Shown piece after piece: positions 10,359 through 22,068 of a DNA stretch of 64,000 nucleotides. The translations under genes were made by a program, and so were the position numbers. Under the pieces are notes generated by a model. The model saw nothing but the letters and a program-made list of their open reading frames with translations. It searched no databases and was not told where the DNA came from. The number at the start of each line of letters is the position of its first letter. Position 1 is the stretch's first letter. The DNA lies in assembly GCF_022539505.1 (NCBI RefSeq), contig NC_061514.1:331807090-331871089 (forward strand), written 5' to 3'. This DNA comes from Lolium rigidum. Lineage: Eukaryota; Streptophyta; Magnoliopsida; Poales; Poaceae.

Positions 10359-12919
10359 AAGGCGTTAAAGAAAAGCGCTTATGGGAGACAACCCATATTT
10401 TTACTACAGTACTTTGTTTTATATTTGAGTCTTGGAAGTTGTTTACTACTGTAGCAACCTCTCCTTATCATGTTTTTGTGCCAAGTAAAGTTTCTATGCT
10501 AAAGTTGATGTTATATTTGGGATCGCTGCGCAGAAACAGCATTGTCTGTCTGTCACGAATTCTGGCATAAGTCTCTGTAGAAAATTCGAAAAAATCTGCA
10601 AAATTACGAACGTGATCCTCAGATATGTACGCAACTTTCATTAGTTTTGAGTTTTTCCATTTGAGCAAGTCTAGTGCCCCTTTCAGGTTCGTCTTTACGG
10701 ACTGTTCTGTTTTTGACAGATTCTGCCTTTTATTTCGCATTGCCGTATTTGCTATGTTGGATGAATTTCTTTGATCCATTAATGTCCAGTAGCTTTGTGC
10801 AATGTCCAGAAGTGTTAAGAATGATTGTGTCACCTCTGAATATGTGAATTTTTAATTGTGCACTAACCCTCTAATGAGTTTGCTTGAAGTTTGGTGTGAA
10901 GGAAGTTTTCAAGGGGTCAAGAGAGGAGTATGATATACTATGATCAAGAGGAGTGAAAGCTCTAAGCTTGGGGATGCCCCCGTGGTTCATCCCTGCATAT
11001 TTTAAGAAGACTCAAGCGTCTAAGCTTGGGGATGCCCAAGGCATCCCCTTCTTCATCGACAACATCATCGGGTTCCTCCCTCGAAACTATATTTTTATTC
11101 AGTCACATCTTATGTTCTTTACTTGGAGCGTCGGTTTGTTTTATTTTTGTTTCTGTTTGAATAAAATGGATCCTAGCATTCACTGTATGGGAGAGAGACA
11201 CGCTTCGCTGTTGCATATGGACAAATATGTCCTTAGGCTTTACTCATAATGTTCAAGGCGAAGGTTGAAACTTCTTCGTTAAATTGTTATATGGTTGGAA
11301 TCGGGAAATGCTACATGTAGTAATTCTAAAATGTCTTGGATAATGTGATACTTTGCAATTGTTGTGCTCATGTTTAAGCTCTTGCATCATATACTTTGCA
11401 CCCACTAATGAAGAAATACATAGAGCTTGCTAAATTTGGTCTGCATATTTGGTCTCTCTAAGGTCTAGATAATTTCTAGTATTGAGTTTTGAACAACAAG
11501 GAAGACGGTGTAGAGTCTTATAATGTTTACAATATGTCTTTTATGTGAGTTTTGCTGCACCGGTTCATCCTTGAGTTTGCTTCAAATAACCTTGCTAGCC
11601 TAAACCTTGTATCGAGAGGGAATACTTCTCATGCATCCAAAATCCTTGAGCCAACCACTATGCCATTTGTGTCCACCATACCTACCTACTACATGGTATT
11701 TCTCCGCCATTCCAAAGTAAATTGCTTGAGTGCTACCTTTAAAATTCCATCATTCGCCTTTGCAATATATAGCTCATGGGACAAAATAGCCTTAAAAACT
11801 ATTGTGGTATTGAATATGTACGTATGCACTTTATCTCTTATTAAGTTGCTTGTTGTGCGATAGCCATGCTTCTGGGGACGCCATCAACTATTCTTTGTTG
11901 AATATCATGTGAGTTGTTATGCATGTCCGTCTTGTCTGAAGTAAGAGAGATCTACCACCTTAATGGTTGTAGCATGCATATTGTTAGAGAAGAACATTGG
12001 GCCGCTAACTAAAGCCATGAATCATGGTGGAAGTTTCAGTTTTGGACATATATCCTCAATCTCATATGAGAATAATAATTGTTGCCACATGCTTATGCAT
12101 TAAAGAGGAGTCCATTATCTGTTGTCCATGTTGTCCCGGTATGGATGTCTAAGTTGAGAATAATCAAAAGCGAGAAATCCAAAATGCGAGCTTTCTCCTT
12201 AGACCTTTGTACAGGCGGCATGGAGGTACCCTTTGTGACACTTAGTTGAAACATGTGTATTGCGATGATCCGGTAGTCCAAGCTGATTAGGACAAGGTGC
12301 GGGCACTATTAGTATACTATGCATGAGGCTTGCAACTTGTAAGATATAATTTACATAACTCATATGCTTTATTACTACCGTTGACAAAATTGTTTCATGT
12401 TTTCAAAATAAAAGCTCTAGCACAAATATAGCAATCGATGCTTTCCTCTTTGAAGGACCTTTCTTTTACTTTTATTGTTGAGTCAGTTTACCTATCTCTC
12501 TCCACCTTAAGAAGCAAACACTTGTGTGAACTGTGCATTGATTCCTACATACTTGCATATTGCACTTGTTATATTACTTTACATTGACAATATCCATGAG
12601 ATATACATGTAATAAGTTGAAAGCAACCGCTGAAACTTAATCTTCCTTTGTGTTGCTTCAATACCTTTACTTTGATTTATTGCTTTATGAGTTAACTCTT
12701 ATGCAAGACTTATTGATGCTTGTCTTGAAGTACTATTCATGAAAAGTCTTTGCTTTATGATTCATTTGTTTACTCATGACATTACCATTGTTTTGATCGC
12801 TGCATTCATTACATATGTTTACAATAGTATGATCAAGGTTATGATGGCATGTCACTCCAGAAATTATCCTTGTTATCGTTTACCTGCTCGGGACGAGCGA
12901 GAACTAAGCTTGGGGATGC
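10359..12919 (+). other. G2 non-coding 3' interior with polypurine motif
   Basis: These 2.56 kb between the protease stop and the 3' LTR contain only short, unsupported ORFs on both strands and no polymerase or integrase motif. The 16-mer CTAAGCTTGGGGATGC occurs at 10962-10977, 11020-11035 and 12904-12919. The last copy abuts the 3' LTR, the position of a polypurine tract. Confidence 0.75.
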
Positions 12920-14518
12920 TGATACGTCTCCGACGTATCGATAATTTCTTATGTTCCATGCTACACTATTGATGATATCTACATGTTTTATACACATTAT
13001 ATGTCGTATTTACGCATTTTTCGGCACTAACCTATTAACAAGATGCCGAAGAGCCAGTTGCTGTTTTCTGCTGTTTTTGGTTTCAGAAATCCTAGTAAGG
13101 AAATATTCTCGGAATTGGACGAAATCAACGCCCGGGGTCCTATTTTTGCACGAAGCTTCCGGAAGACCGAAGGAGAGTCGAAGTGGGGCCACGAGGTGGC
13201 CGGACACCGGGCGGCGCGGCCCAGGCCCTGGCCGCGCCGGCCTGTCGTCTGGGCCCCTCGTGCCGCCTCTTTACCTGCCCTTCCGCCTACTTAAAGCCTC
13301 CGTCGCGAAACCCTCTGTACCGAGAGCCACGATACGGAAAACCTTCCAGAGACGCCGCCGCCGCGAATCCCATCTCGGGGGATTCAGGAGATCGCCTCCG
13401 GCACCCTGCCGGCGAGGGGAATCATTCCCCGGAGGACTCTTCATCGCCATGATCGCCTCCGGAGTGATGAGTGAGTAGTTCACCCCTGGACTATGGGTCC
13501 ATAGCAGTAGCTAGATGGTCGTCTTCTCCTTATGTGCTTCATTGTTGGATATTGTGAGCTGCCTAACATGATCAAGATCATCTATACGTAATACTATATG
13601 TTGTGTTTGTCGGGATCCGATGGATAGAGAATACTATGTTATGGTGATTATCAATCTATTACCTATGTGTTGTTTATGATCTTGCATGCTCTCCGTTATT
13701 AGTAGAGGCTCACGGCCAAGTTTTTGCTCTTAACTCCAAGAGGGAGTATTTATGCTCGATAGTGGGTTCATGCCTCCATTGATATACGGGACGGTGATGA
13801 GAAAGTTCTAAGGTTGTGGATGTGCTTGTTGCCACTAGGGATAAAACATTGATGCTATGTCTAAGGATGTAGTTGTTGATTACATTACGCACCATACTTA
13901 ATGCAATTGTCGTTGCTTGCAACTTAATACTGGAAGGGGTTCGGATGATAACCTCGAAGGTGGACTTTTTAGGCATAGATGCATCGTTGGATGGCTGTCT
14001 ATGTACTTTGTCGTAATGCCCAATTAAATCTCACTATATTTATCATATCATGTATATGCATTGTTATGCCCTTTTCTATTTGTCAATTGCCCGATTGTAA
14101 TTTGTTCACCCAACATGCTTTTATCTTATGGGAGAGACACCTCTAGTGAGCTGTGGACCCCGGTCCTATTCTTTACATCGCATACAATCTACTGCAATTG
14201 TTCTTTCTTGTTTTCTTCGCAAACAATCATCTTCCACACAATACGGTTAATCCTTTGTTACAGCAAGCCGGTGAGATTGACAACCTCACTCTGTTTCGTT
14301 GGGGCAAAGTACTTTGGTTGTGTTGTGCGGGTTCCACGTTGGCGCCGGAATCCCCGGTGTTGCGCCGCATCACATTTCGCCACCATCAACCTTCAACGTG
14401 CTTCTTGGCTCCTCCTGGTTCGATAAACCTTGGTTTCTTTCTGAGGGAAAACTTGCTACTGTGTGCATCATACCTTCCTCTTGGGGTTCCCAACGAACGT
14501 GTGAGTTACACGCCATCA
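12920..14518 (+). repeat. 3' LTR of G2
   Basis: The repeat starts TGATACGTCTCCGACG directly after a GGGGATGC purine motif and ends CGCCATCA. It is followed by the target duplication ACGGG. Confidence 0.92.
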
Positions 14519-14861
14519 ACGGGCCCCCCTCCCCATAGGCTGTCGCGGCCAGGGGGGCATCCGTGCCGCCATATGGTGTGGGCCCCCTGCTGCCCGCCTC
14601 CGACTCTCCTTCGGTGTTCTGGAACCTTTCGGGGAAAATAAGATATTTGGTCTTTGTTTCGTCGAATTCCGAGAATATTGCCCGAACAGCCTTTCTGGAA
14701 CCAAAAACAACAGAAAACAGGAACTGGCACTTCGGCATCTTGTTAATAGGTTAGTCTGGGAAAATGCATAAAATCATTATTAAGTGTGAGCAAAACATGT
14801 AGGTATTGTCATAAAACTAGCATGGAACATCAGAAATTATAGATACGTTGGAGACGTATCA
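14519..14861 (-). repeat. Remaining outer part of the G3 5' LTR
   Basis: The reverse complement begins TGATACGTCTCCAACG and includes AACCTATTAACAAGATGCCG, the landmarks of the outer end of this LTR type. It is the direct continuation of 5276-6463 once G2 is removed. The flanking bases at 14862-14866 are GTCTC; G3's other flank is not visible. Confidence 0.85.
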
Positions 14862-15181
14862 GTCTCATGTGGACGAAATTGAGAAAAATGAAGCCGAGAT
14901 CCGATAAACCTTGGCTGATGATGGGGAATTTTAATGAGGCTATGTGGCAGGAGGAACACTTCTCGTGCACACCCCGTTCGGAGAGACTTATGATGGATTT
15001 CAGAGAGGTGATTTCCCACTGTGATCTGTATGATATTGGCTTTGTTGGCAACCCTTGGACTTTTGACAACAAGCAGAAGGGCGAGCGTAATGTCAAGGTC
15101 CGGCTTGACCGTGCGGTGGCCTCTTAGGCGTGGTCACCTCTGTATCCAAACCATCGACTTCGGCACATTGTTTCATCAAGG
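14862..15181 (+). pseudogene. LINE L1 ORF2, endonuclease fragment
   Basis: The frame encodes the C-terminal half of an apurinic-type endonuclease of a plant L1-like non-LTR retrotransposon. Visible are GNFNEA (the GDFN motif with D to N), a MMDFREVI...CDLYDIGFVGNPWTF stretch and LDRAVAS. A TAG stop at 15125-15127 interrupts the frame, after which it continues to SSR and is resumed at 22069 with SDHCPILL, the catalytic SDH motif. The 5' part of the LINE is missing; it abuts the end of the G3 LTR, so it was truncated at integration or separated by G3. Confidence 0.82.
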
Positions 15182-16349
15182 TGTTGACGTCAGAAACCCA
15201 CCGGCGGGCAGCGACTGGTCAACACCGTAGAGCCGGGAACAACTAGGGCTGCGGCTGGCCCCAGTCCCTCAGAGCGACGGCCCGCAAAGCCTCCTGGTCG
15301 CGCGCCGATGCAAATTGCAAGGGCGTGCCACCCGACCTATACACGGTCGGGAAGGTGTGGATGATGCCTCGCTTAGTTTCTGCGGGGCACACACGTACAC
15401 GTTAAGTACGAGCCTCGATCGGCTCTCGGGTTATCCCGTGAATCGGCTCATGGAGCCGATCCACCCATGATTCGTCCAAGGTGGCCGAATATATGGTGGT
15501 CCTGCTTGATCAAGATAAAGCACATGAGATCCACGACGATTTAGGGTTTTCACCGCATAATCGGATCATCCTACTCACGATTGGGCCTCGCGCTCGCGCA
15601 CGGTGATCGTAAGCCAATCCTAGACAAGGCCTAAAAACCAACACGAGGTTGATCCTCGGAACGTCCTGTCTAGGGCCAGCAAACTACACCCTACACGCCG
15701 CTGGATCCTCCAACCCTTTGTAAGGCCTAACTATTGCAGATGTTAAACTAATCCTTGATGAATCAAGGAGCAACCGTAACGGATCAGATCTACTAAATAA
15801 CGATCAAGCGGGGTGCCGCCCCTACACCCGTGATGAGGTACAAGGACGGCTAGATGCGCAAGGGTTGCACTACGACAGCATATGATGCTAAGAACAATGC
15901 TAACCCTAACACATCTATGATAACTACGTTGCTCGCCATCAAAAAGGCTTCAGTACGCGCAACGCATGAACAACGTAGGCAGGCTCGTGCTGCCTAGATC
16001 GCAAGATGCGATCTAGGCAGCATGGTGCTTACCGGAGAAACCCTCGAGACGAAGGGGTTGGCGATGCGCCGAGATTGGTTTGTGTTGAACGTTGGTTGTT
16101 GTTTATTCCATAAACCCTAGATACATATTTATAGTCCAGGGGACTTTCTAATGTGGGCGTGCACCAAACCGTGCACGGGTAAAACTCTAACTTCTCAACT
16201 AAGATGCGATCTAATATGTTACAGATACAAAGGCGCACTAGCCCAAACTTGGTACACAAGGCCGATTCTCATATTCCTTCCATGTATATATCTTCAAGTT
16301 TATCTCGATCGCGGCCCACCTCCGACTTGGTCAAATTCTGGTGATAACA
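15182..16349 (-). repeat. 3' LTR of R4
   Basis: The + strand starts TGTTGACGTCAGAAACCC and ends GGTGATAACA. It is nearly identical to 20893-22063. A small inverted repeat around CTAGATCGCAAGATGCGATCTAG lies near 15995-16017. Confidence 0.92.
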
Positions 16350-16542
16350 CATGCCCCCCTGGTTTTGGAAATGACATTTCCAAAATCATTATGCTTCCTT
16401 CCGTCGGGTCATGTCGTGGCAGAGCAGAAATCACCGCAGAATCCTTCATCATGATGCCTTGCCCCTTCCACTTCTCCACGCGTCTTCCTGCTAGGCATCA
16501 CCTCCTCGGAAACTGCTGTGGCATTAAATCTCCCTCACATCC

Positions 16543-16553
16543 CTTTTATTTAG
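16543..16553 (+). promoter_or_regulatory. Possible TATA box for the antisense ORF
   Basis: CTTTTATTTAG lies 70-80 bases upstream of the ATG at 16623. This is a plausible, not demonstrated, core promoter for the + strand acidic ORF inside R4. Confidence 0.3.
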
Positions 16554-16622
16554 CCGTTCTAAACAGCTTACTCTTCCTTCATCTTCCTCGCATTAGCACC
16601 CACAAAATCCTCCTGCGCCACC

Positions 16623-17067
16623 ATGTCTTCTTCCTCCTCCGAGCTTTCCAATGGGTCCTCCTCCTCCCGCGAGACGCCGCCGGACATCCGTGCCCCGGAA
16701 GAATGGGACCTGGAGGACCACGCCTCCTCCATCCGGTGCAGAAGACGACCGGTCCACGACCGGCGGGGATGAAAATCTTCAGTTCCTTGTCGACGAGGAA
16801 CTGGAGCCGGAAAGCGAGGACGACCTCTGGGAAGGCTGCCCCACCTCTGAAGAGGAGGAAGAGGTGGATGACAACGACGACGACGACTCCCTCGAGGGCT
16901 ACCCGCCAGCGAAGCGCCTCCGCATGTGGTGGGACGACGACAGCAGCGATGATGAAGACGGGGATGAAGCTCTCGTAGAGGGCTATGGGAGTAGCGACGA
17001 GGAGCCCATCGGCAGCAGTGCCGATGAGGGTTCCGAGGACGACGACGAGGGCAGTGATGGCCCGTAG
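16623..17067 (+). pseudogene. Acidic ORF antisense to gag in R4, frameshifted
   Basis: An ATG at 16623 in a good plant context (GCCACC before it) opens a Ser-rich frame (MSSSSSELSNGSSSS...) that stops after 49 codons. From about 16735 a second frame continues with a strongly acidic stretch to a stop at 17067, with runs such as SEEEEEVDDNDDDD, KRLRMWWDDDSSDDED and ADEGSEDDDEGSDGP. One small indel near 16735 would explain the switch. The composition (Asp/Glu/Ser clusters around one basic KRLR patch) suggests a small nuclear or chromatin-interacting acidic protein, but no known domain is recognised. It lies inside the 3' end of a minus-strand element and reads against gag, so it would need its own promoter. 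Confidence 0.5.
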
Positions 17068-18050
17068 ATTAGGATCTACTAGCATAGGCCTGGCAGTAGT
17101 AGATGGGTCAATAGACCCTTCTTTTGTTCTTCTTTCTTTGAGTAATCGGTTCCTCCTTTGTAAGAAATCCTGTTTATCAATGAAGGAGCTTCCCCAATCT
17201 GATCTTGCCGATTTCCTCAACCCGCTTTTCAATGAGCCTATAGCAATGCATCGATCCTTCACCCTTCAGTATTCCTCAACTGATGATTTTCTAACTGGTA
17301 GATAATGTGGAACCCTCAGGAGAGCCCTTAAATTTCTTCCGCCAATTTCAACGACCCTCTTTAGTGATCGCTCATCATTTTATGAAGAAGGTAGCAACGG
17401 AAGATCGGCCAATGACATCTCAATTGGCTTTATCTAAGTCGCAATGCAGCAATCAACCGATTCTAACCAAATCGGCTTTTAAGGGCAGCGATCCTTCAGG
17501 GCGAGATGCCCCCCGAGTTTCCCTAGCATATCCCTTGCGCCTTGCTGGTCAGATCGGCTCTTTTCCTTAGGTGGATTTGATGCAACCCGCCCTTGACCTG
17601 CTCTGCACACCCATGCCGCTACTGACATAGTGACCTTCTGGTCAGAACACTTGTACCTCTTGAGTCGATGGGCTTTCATATCCTTAAGTCGATGTCTGCT
17701 GCATCGGCTGTGTTCAAAAAAATTTTACGAATTTTTTAGGCCGATTTGTGTGTCGGCCCCCATATTTGATAGTATTATCTCATATCTTATACCCTCGTGT
17801 TTTATCCATCTAGGTGCCCCCCGAGCCGATTCTGTCAAGGGAATTGATGGTATCGGCTCTTCAGGTAGTCCCTGTTGGGTCAAACGTTGATCCCAGGCAA
17901 AATAGATGGTGAGGATAATTTTGGCCGATTGCTGGAATCGGCCCCCACGTCGCTTGCTCGGTGAAGGTTTTGTAATGTCCCTTCATAAATTTTTTGGGGG
18001 GCCGATCACAAGGATCAGCCTCGCCACGTTTGCTCGTTGATTTGCATCAA
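17068..18050 (-). other. R4 3' interior rich in GCCGAT/ATCGGC
   Basis: No coding region is visible between the acidic ORF and gag. The hexamer GCCGAT, or its complement ATCGGC, recurs throughout (for example near 17206, 17414, 17482, 17741, 17824, 17850, 17923, 17936, 18000) and continues into the gag region. No host-gene similarity was recognised. Confidence 0.6.
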
Positions 18051-20772
18051 CTACTCGTTCAGGCCGGTAGATAAAACCAGCCCAATCTCTGACTTTATCA
18101 CGTTGGTGCACTTGCTGTCGTCCACCTTGAGCGCATCGTGTAATCGTGGAGCACTAAGCTTCGTCGGAAGCACGAGCACCATGTTTGTGCCAGCCGATGT
18201 TTCATCATCGGCTTTCCTTTGTTTGGGGTGCCACTCTTTTCTTTGTGGCCTACCCTCTTCATCCAGGGTTCGCTGGACTTTCGCAGCCAGATCAGGTCGT
18301 GCCTTCCTTAGCGTATGCAAGTATAACCTTTCGGCTTCCTCCAGACCGCGCAACCGCTGAACCCTGCGCTTTTGTGAACGGCTGAGTCCATCAGGGCAAC
18401 ACCTTGGCCGGTGGTACCTGTCTTCTTCTGCTTCCTGTCCCTCGTTTTCTGGATCCTCGAGATCTTCCCATCGAGGGGACTCAGCACGTTTGCTTTGCAG
18501 CGGGAGAGGCCCTAAGCGCTCGAACACGGACACGTTGGCTGCCTCCTTCTTCTTCCGGTTGCATTCTGGGCAATTGCCGATTGTTGGCAATCGGCTCATT
18601 CCTGAATCCCAGCAATGTCTGAAGAAGGGACAATCCCAGTGCCTGTCCTCGTCGACTTGCTCCCTCGACTCTTCCCTGGCGTGGCGCTCCTGCCGCTCCT
18701 CATCGTGATCATGTCGACGATGCCTTCTGTCATTTCTGGCCAGACGATCTCTTTTATCATCGTCACTGTGTCGCCGGCGTTGGTCATACTGACTCACATA
18801 CTTGTTGAGGAGGTGATCAGAGAGAGGCCGTTGATATCTTATGTTCTTCACTTCTCCCTCTGTGACGTAGCGCTTGCCATCTTGACGGAGCCGATCGCGT
18901 GGAGCGGCCTCCTCTGTGTCTTTGCTATGAGAGCAGCTGTCCTCATCCCCGTCCTTCTCAGAGTGGTGTCCAAGCCCTACCATGTTGATGTTGTACGAGA
19001 GATCTGGCTGGCACCCTCCAAGGTGGGTATACTCCACCATGTTGACGGCGGGGAAGGGGTGTGTGTCGACCTTCATGGCGTACTGGTTGAAAATTAGTCG
19101 CCCATTTTCTATTGCCATTTGGATCTGCTGACGCCACACCCTGCAGTCGTTAGTTGTGTGGGTGAACGTGTTATGCCACTTGCAGTATGGCTTTCCGTTC
19201 AGCTCTTGCACCGTAGGAACTTTGTGGCCTTCGGGTATCTTTATATGCTTCTCCGCGAGTAAGAGATCGAAAATCTGCTCGGTTTTCGTCACGTCGAAGT
19301 CGAACCCTCTTGGAGGCCCTGGTGGCTTCACCCATTTGCGGGTTCTTGGGCCTGCCGCTCGAGTCCACTCAGCCACCGCGACCTCTTGTTCTCCCGTAGC
19401 ACCTTCATCTTCGCCTGCGTCAACCATGGTAACCACGCGCTTGAATTTGTCTGGTAGACATCCGGGTGGCGGCTGTTCATATGCTTGACAGCTTACGCAC
19501 CATGTGTGCTAATGAAGGGTAGTCCGCTTGGGAGGCCACGTCCTTGATCGGTGATGATAGACCCACCACTGCCAACTCGTCGCTTCTTTTTCGCTTACGT
19601 GAACCGAATAGCATCGGTTCCTAACGGTCCTGAAGCGGCTGGATGTATTCCGACACTTGTTTCCCAGCGCTCTGTCGCACTTGTGCCAAATCGGCAATGC
19701 CGGCCTCGGAAGCCTCGAGTGATATTGCTCATGGAACCGCTCTTCCAGCTGCTTCCAAGTACGGAGTGAGTTCGGTGGCAGCGACGTGTACCAACCGAAA
19801 GCCGATCCTGTGAGGGACTGTGAGAAGTACCTCACACGCAGCTCGTCGACGGCGAGATCATGCCCAGCTGCGCCAAATATCGGCTCACATGCTCGATGGA
19901 GCTGGAACCATACGATCCACTGAACTTTGTGAAGTCAGGAGCCGATATTTGGGTGGTAGCGGGATCAATTCGTACTTGTTGGGGTACGACTTGGTATAGC
20001 CGACCGTCTTCCTTTTCGGCATAATGCCGAACTGATCTTTCAGAATCGTACAAATCTGATCCGCGGTTATGGCTGAAGGTGCCGAACCTTGAAGATTCGC
20101 CGGGGTGGCGTACTTAACCAGCCATGCTTGTTTTTCCGGTCTCGAGCCAAGCTGCAGGGCTGGGCTGCGGAGTTTTGTCGGGGTGGCGTATTTAGCTAGC
20201 CACGTACGCTTCTCGGGTGCTGCCTCCGAGCGTTCCTCCTGTTGTTCCGGAAGTCCCCGTTGTTGCAACCTGGTTCGAGAGTGCCCGAGTGCTGCGGTCG
20301 GCACGTATGCGCATGTGTATCCGTGCGGGATCTCCTTGGGCGCGTCATGTAGGAATTGGTAGTCACTTGGGGTCACCACCAATCTTGTAGACGACGTAGG
20401 CCGATGAGTTCGGCGCTTCGGGCGGCGCCGGCGCGAACGGCGGTGGTGGACGGGGCTCGGAGTGGCGATTCTCCTTGGTGAGTCCCTAAAGCTGGTCCGA
20501 CGGAGAGTGCGACGGCTCATGATCTCCGGATCACGCGCGGAGCGACGCGCTCCAACGTATTCACCGAGGCTCTCGGAATGGCGGTGCGGCGAATGAGCCA
20601 CCATGAAGTTGATCTCCTGACGCGGCGACACTGGTGCGTTCTTCGACGGGGTGGATAGGTCCACTCCATCAAGCGCGCCTTCGGTGAGAACCCCTTCCAT
20701 CGATGCCATGGGAGCGGGTCCTGTGGAAAGAGCCGATGAGGTCGGCTTCGAGGAGGACCTTGACCTCGTCAT
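18051..20772 (-). pseudogene. Gypsy-type gag of R4, multiply frameshifted
   Basis: Gag reads from right to left in at least three frames. The N-terminal, Ser/Arg-rich part is 20772 to about 19985. The middle, 20053-19832 and 19835-19509, contains FTKFSGSYGSSSIEHVSRYL and LTGSAFGWYTSLPPNSLRTW, the typical capsid sequence. The C-terminal part, 19436-18051, contains NGKPYCKWHNTFTHTTNDC, an Arg/Asp-rich region and a Cys/His cluster (CPFFRHCW...CPEC). The domain order is that of grass gypsy gag; the chain ends without a protease. The LTRs are almost identical although gag is broken, so this copy was probably mobilised by proteins from elsewhere. Confidence 0.82.
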
Positions 20773-20868
20773 ACTTCTTCTTCAGCTCGCCATTGAGATC
20801 CTCGTAAGTGACCGGAGTTTCTTCCGCCATCTCCGATGTAGACGGCGATGTAGTTGATGTTGAGGATT

Positions 20869-20886
20869 GTCCCACCGGGTGTGCCA
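20869..20886 (-). other. Primer binding site of R4
   Basis: On the minus strand TGGCACACCCGGTGGGAC begins six bases after the end of the 5' LTR. It starts with TGG, as needed to pair with a tRNA CCA end. The tRNA species was not assigned. Confidence 0.65.
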
Positions 20887-20892
20887 GAAATG

Positions 20893-22063
20893 TGTTGACG
20901 TCAGAAACCCACCGGCGGGCAGCGACTGGTCAACACCGTAGAGCCGGGAACAACTAGGGCTGCGGCTGGCCCCAGTCCCTCAGAGCGACGGCCCGCAAAG
21001 CCTCTACGGTCGCGCGCCGATGCAAATTGCAAGGGCGTGCCACCCGACCTATACCTGGTCGGGAAGGTGTGGATGATGCCTCGCTTAGTTTCTGCGCAGG
21101 GCACACACGTACACGTTAAGTACGAGCCTCGATCGGCTCTCGAGGTTATCTCGTGAATCGGCTCATGGAGCCGATCCACCCATGATTCGTCCAAGGTGGC
21201 CGAATATATGGTGGTCCTGCTTGATCAAGATAAAGCACATGAGATCCACGACGATTTAGGGTTTTCACCGCATAATCGGATCATCCTACTCACGATTGGG
21301 CCTCGCGCTCGCGCACGGTGATCGTAAGCCAATCCTAGACAAGGCCTAAAAACCAACACGAGGTTGATCCTCGGAACGTCCTGTCTAGGGCCAGCAAACT
21401 ACACCCTACACGCCGCTGGATCCTCCAACCCTTTGTAAGGCCTAACTATTGCGGATGTTAAACTAATCCTTGATGAATCAAGGAGCAACCGTAACGGATC
21501 AGATCTACTAAATAACGATCAAGCGGGGTGCCGCCCCTGCACCCGTGATGAGGTACAAGGACGGCTAGATGCGCAAGGGTTGCACTACGACAGCATATGA
21601 TGCTAAGAACAATGCTAACCCTAACACATCTATGATAACTACGTTGCTCGCCATCAAAAAGGCTTCGGTACGAGCAACGCATGAACAACGTAGGCGAGCT
21701 CGTGCTGCCTAGATCGCAAGATGCGATCTAGGCAGCATGGTGCTTACCGGAGAAACCCTCGAGACGAAGGGGTTGGCGATGCGCCGAGATTGGTTTGTGT
21801 TGAACGTTGGTTGTTGTTTATTCCATAAACCCTAGATACATATTTATAGTCCGGGGACTTTCTAATGTGGGCGTGCACCAAACCGTGCACGGGTAAAACT
21901 CTAACTTCTCAACTAAGATGCGATCTAATATGTTACAGATACAAAGGCGCACTAGCCCAAACTTGGTACACAAGGCCGATTCTCATATTCCTTCCATGTA
22001 TATATCTTCAAGTTTATCTCAATCGCGGCCCACCTCCGACTTGGTCAAATTCTGGTGATAACA
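20893..22063 (-). repeat. 5' LTR of R4
   Basis: This is the partner of 15182-16349, with TG...CA ends and flanked on the right by the CAAGG duplication. Scattered differences (for example near 21005, 21090 and 21140) are few. Confidence 0.92.
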
Positions 22064-22068
22064 CAAGG

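Larger units (their letters stand above)
6464..14518 (+). mobile_element. Complete non-autonomous Ty3/gypsy element G2 (gag-protease only)
   Basis: The element is 8055 bases with LTRs of 1593 (6464-8056) and 1599 (12920-14518) bases, each TG...CA. The target duplication is ACGGG at 6459-6463 and 14519-14523. The interior has a tRNA-Asp-type primer site, a gag-protease ORF and about 2.5 kb without recognisable reverse transcriptase, RNase H or integrase. It therefore needed a relative's enzymes to move. It is inserted in the LTR of G3. Gag and protease resemble Athila-like gypsy elements of cereals; the exact family name is not claimed. Confidence 0.93.
15182..22063 (-). mobile_element. Complete non-autonomous LTR retrotransposon R4 (gag only)
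   Basis: The element is 6882 bases with LTRs of 1168 (15182-16349) and 1171 (20893-22063) bases bounded by TG...CA. The target duplication is CAAGG at 15177-15181 and 22064-22068. The primer site lies next to the right LTR and gag reads leftwards, so the element is on the minus strand. Gag is gypsy-like; no protease, reverse transcriptase or integrase was found. An acidic ORF lies on the opposite strand near the 3' LTR. By eye the two LTRs differ at about fifteen places, so the insertion is fairly recent. It split the endonuclease of LINE L1. Confidence 0.93.

Noticed and set aside
10468..10833. 121-codon antisense ORF after the G2 protease
   Set aside because: No recognisable domain, no start signals, and it lies in a non-coding retrotransposon interior; probably chance.
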